Of a stretch of DNA of 8,333 nucleotides, positions 6,305 to 8,333 are shown one piece after another (position 1 is the first letter of the stretch; every line of letters starts with the position of its first letter). Location: positions 1 through 8,333 of the forward strand of contig CAKSQT010000071.1 in NCBI GenBank assembly GCA_934486755.1, read 5' to 3'. A program made the translations under genes and the position numbers. The notes under the pieces are model-generated. The model was not told the DNA's origin, ran no database searches, and saw only the letters and a program-made list of their open reading frames with translations. Source of the DNA: an uncultured Eubacteriales bacterium. GTDB lineage: Bacteria; Bacillota; Clostridia; Oscillospirales; Acutalibacteraceae.

Positions 6305-7081
6305 ATGGAAATAGCTATCCCTGTAATTATTGTCGCCGTTATCGGTCTTATAGCTGGCGTGGGACTTTCTCTTGCTTCAAAATTTATGGCGGTTCCTACC
6401 GATGAAAAGCAGGAAAAGATAAGAGCCGCCCTGCCTGGCGCAAACTGCGGCTCCTGCGGATTTTCTGGATGCGACGGCTACGCCGCCGCTGTTGCCGCGG
6501 GCGAAGCCGAACCTGATAAATGCGCCCCAGGCGGTGAAGCTGCCGCCTCGGCAATAGCCGAAATTCTCGGTGTAAGCGTAAACACCGTACCGAAAATAGC
6601 CTTTATAGCCTGCAACGGCAACCGTGATATAACAAAGGAAAAATACAACTATAACGGCGTTATGAGCTGTTCCGCCGCGAATATGCTTCACGGCGGCCCG
6701 CTTGACTGCCGCTACGGCTGTATCGGATTTGGCGACTGCGTGCGTGCCTGTCCGTTCGGTGCGATAAAGTATGAAAACGGCAAGCCTGCCGTCTGCGCCG
6801 ATATATGCGTAGGCTGCGGAAATTGCACGGCGGTCTGCCCGAAATCGCTTATATCGCTTATCCCGAAAAATCATAAAACCACCGTTAACTGCTCCAACAA
6901 AGAAAAGGGCGCATCGGTGGTAAAGGGCTGCGGCGTATCCTGTATCGCCTGCCGTATGTGCGAAAAGTCCTGCGAGCAGGGCGCAATAAAGGTTATAGAT
7001 AACCTTGCAACGATTGACGACAGCCTTTGCACGAACTGCGGCAAATGCCGCGAGGTCTGCAAAAGAGGGGTGCTTATTTAA
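6305..7081 (+). CDS. rnfB: Rnf complex subunit RnfB (ferredoxin-oxidizing, multiple Fe-S clusters)
   Basis: Entry subunit that accepts electrons from reduced ferredoxin on the cytoplasmic side. It has 258 residues. A hydrophobic anchor (3-24) is followed by the RnfB-type [4Fe-4S] domain with Cys48, 51, 56 and 73 (NCGSCGFSGC, then DKC). Four ferredoxin-like cysteine motifs follow: 135-149 (CRYGCIGFGDCVRAC), 168-178 (CVGCGNCTAVC), 213-223 (CIACRMCEKSC) and 242-252 (CTNCGKCREVC). Together they can hold about four more [4Fe-4S] clusters, as in clostridial RnfB. The first two motifs end in the usual Cys-Pro. The last two have Glu and Lys in place of Pro. AGGAGG at 6291-6296 lies 8 bases before the ATG, and the gap to rnfA is four bases. 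The next gene starts one base after its stop. Confidence 0.97.
   Translation: MEIAIPVIIVAVIGLIAGVGLSLASKFMAVPTDEKQEKIRAALPGANCGSCGFSGCDGYAAAVAAGEAEPDKCAPGGEAAASAIAEILGVSVNTVPKIAFIACNGNRDITKEKYNYNGVMSCSAANMLHGGPLDCRYGCIGFGDCVRACPFGAIKYENGKPAVCADICVGCGNCTAVCPKSLISLIPKNHKTTVNCSNKEKGASVVKGCGVSCIACRMCEKSCEQGAIKVIDNLATIDDSLCTNCGKCREVCKRGVLI
7064..7072 (+). promoter_or_regulatory. Ribosome binding site deciding the FAD oxidoreductase start
   Basis: AGAGGGGTG, inside the end of rnfB, lies 10 bases before ATG at 7083. An in-frame start at 7005 would add 26 residues that read the rnfB cysteine motifs out of frame. Those residues match no protein pattern, so 7083 is preferred. Confidence 0.75.
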
Positions 7082-7082
7082 G

Positions 7083-8285
7083 ATGGACAATTTTATTATA
7101 ACTGAACCCGAAAGAAAAACGCCCGTATTAAAACAGTATGACACCGTAGTTGCAGGCGGCGGTGTTGCAGGAATTTCAGCGGCGCTTGCCGCGGCGAGAA
7201 ACGGTTCAAAGGTTCTGCTTATTGAGCGTGAATTTCTGCTTGGCGGACTTGCAACATTGGGGCTTGTCACGATATACCTACCGCTTTGCGACGGACTTGG
7301 AAATCAGGTCAGTTTCGGTATTGCGGAGGAGCTTTTGCGGCTGTCGGTAAAGCACGGCTTTGAAGGTATGCCCTGCCCCGAATGGCTGGGCAGCGGCACA
7401 CGCGAAGAACGCCGCAAAAATCGCTTTCAGATACAGTACAACCCTTATGCGTTCGCTATTGAGGCTGAACAACTGTTGAAACGCGATGGCGTTGACATAC
7501 TCTACGGTACGGCAATATGCGACGTTGCCGTAAAGAACGGCAAGATTACCCACGTTATAACCGAAAACCGTTCTGGCAGATCCGCAATAGCGGTAAATAA
7601 TGTTATTGACTCAACTGGCGACGCGGCAATATGCCGTTTAAGCGGTGAAAACACAGTTGTTTTCAAGCAAGGCAATGTGCCTGCTTCGTGGTGCTATGTT
7701 ACCGAAAACGGTACAAACAACCTTAAAATGCTGGGGTTCAGCGACATTCCCGATTCACAAAAGACCGAGGCACAGCTTAAAGATTCCAAGAAGTCGCTTA
7801 GGTTCACAGGGCTTGATGCTGATGAGCTTACCGAGTTGACGCTATACTCACACGCCACTCTGCTTAACGATTTTTTGAAAGGCGGAGATCTTTCTCCGAA
7901 AAGAACAATTTCAACAATCGCCGCCATACCGCAGATAAGAATGACCCGCCGTATAGACGGCGTATACACTCAAAACGACGACGAAATGCACCGCCGATAT
8001 AAAGACAGCGTGGGTTTGTTTTCTGATTGGCGAAAAGCGGGTCCCGTTTATGAATTGCCGTTTGCCTCGCTCTACGGCAGTAAAATATCCAACCTGATAA
8101 CGGCAGGCAGATGTATTTCTGTTACCGACGCTATGTGGGATATAACGAGGGTGATACCCGTCTGTGCGGTATCAGGTCAAGCGGCAGGCACCGCGGCGGC
8201 AATTACCGACGATTTTTCAAACACGGATATTGAAAAATTGCAAAGCATACTAACACAAAACAGCGTAATGCTTCACGAAAATTAA
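7083..8285 (+). CDS. FAD-dependent oxidoreductase (FAD_oxidored-like, PF12831 type)
   Basis: A flavoprotein of unknown substrate, 400 residues. The N-terminal dinucleotide fold is clear: YDTVVAGGGVAGISAALAAA (19-38) has GxGxxG, and Glu48 in VLLIERE (44-50) would bind the FAD ribose. FLLGGLATLGL (51-61) resembles the flavin-contacting loop of the family. The second conserved element is VIDSTGDAAIC (174-184). The third is ITAGRCISVTDAMWD (339-353) followed by GQAAGTAAA (365-373), closing the FAD site. No Fe-S motif, signal peptide or membrane span is seen, so it should be cytoplasmic. It starts one base after rnfB with no promoter between them, so it is probably made with the Rnf complex. Whether it donates electrons to Rnf or merely shares the operon is unknown. 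Confident on fold, not on function. Confidence 0.88.
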   Translation: MDNFIITEPERKTPVLKQYDTVVAGGGVAGISAALAAARNGSKVLLIEREFLLGGLATLGLVTIYLPLCDGLGNQVSFGIAEELLRLSVKHGFEGMPCPEWLGSGTREERRKNRFQIQYNPYAFAIEAEQLLKRDGVDILYGTAICDVAVKNGKITHVITENRSGRSAIAVNNVIDSTGDAAICRLSGENTVVFKQGNVPASWCYVTENGTNNLKMLGFSDIPDSQKTEAQLKDSKKSLRFTGLDADELTELTLYSHATLLNDFLKGGDLSPKRTISTIAAIPQIRMTRRIDGVYTQNDDEMHRRYKDSVGLFSDWRKAGPVYELPFASLYGSKISNLITAGRCISVTDAMWDITRVIPVCAVSGQAAGTAAAITDDFSNTDIEKLQSILTQNSVMLHEN

Positions 8286-8299
8286 ATATTAAAAACGGC

Positions 8300-8331
8300 A
8301 ATCCCCGATGACCTTTCGGTCATCGGGGATT
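8300..8331 (+). terminator. Probable terminator hairpin at the end of the rnf operon
   Basis: A perfect 14-bp stem (8300-8313 with 8318-8331) and a TTTC loop, 14 bases after the stop codon and preceded by an A5 run. The window ends two bases past the stem, so the T-tract needed to confirm it is not visible. Confidence 0.7.
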
Positions 8332-8333
8332 AC

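Noticed and set aside
6377..7270. Long minus-strand open frame of 297 codons opposite rnfB
   Set aside because: It is rich in Ala, Arg and Tyr as expected from the complement of cysteine and glycine codons. It has no ribosome site or motif, and rnfB on the other strand is certain.

Overview
The window looks like chromosomal DNA from an anaerobic member of the Bacillota, most likely a gut-type Clostridia. The grounds are strong GGAGG-type ribosome binding sites, frequent TTG starts, tight gene packing and a complete Rnf operon in the order C-D-G-E-A-B, the arrangement known from clostridia and acetogens. Hand counts give about 53% G+C in a stretch of rnfC and about 37% in the small regulator gene. 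The species cannot be named from this sequence.

Layout. Positions 1-549 hold the C-terminal part of an AraC-family regulator cut by the window edge. A bidirectional terminator (578-620) separates it from a convergent family 2 glycosyltransferase on the minus strand (661-1767). That gene is divergent from a 68-residue XRE-type helix-turn-helix regulator (1863-2069). The space between them carries two tandem 11-bp-arm palindromes sharing the core GTAAC-N5-GTTAC, and these overlap the promoters. The regulator ends in its own terminator (2070-2117).

From 2129 to the end lies one plus-strand transcription unit: a sigma-A-like promoter, rnfC, rnfD, rnfG, rnfE, rnfA, rnfB and an FAD-dependent oxidoreductase. 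Neighbouring genes overlap or lie within 4 bases. A 14-bp hairpin at the right edge probably begins the operon's terminator. The Rnf complex couples electron flow from reduced ferredoxin to NAD+ with export of Na+ or H+. RnfB takes electrons from ferredoxin. RnfA/RnfE and the covalent-FMN subunits RnfD/RnfG carry them across and along the membrane. RnfC delivers them to NAD+. All key cofactor motifs are present, so the complex looks functional.

The Rnf system itself is well known. The parts that deserve a second look are the double operator controlling a lone XRE/glycosyltransferase pair, and the FAD enzyme placed one base after rnfB, whose substrate and link to Rnf are unknown. I saw no CRISPR array, tRNA, rRNA, insertion sequence or clearly new system. 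No stretch longer than 300 bases lacks a gene.
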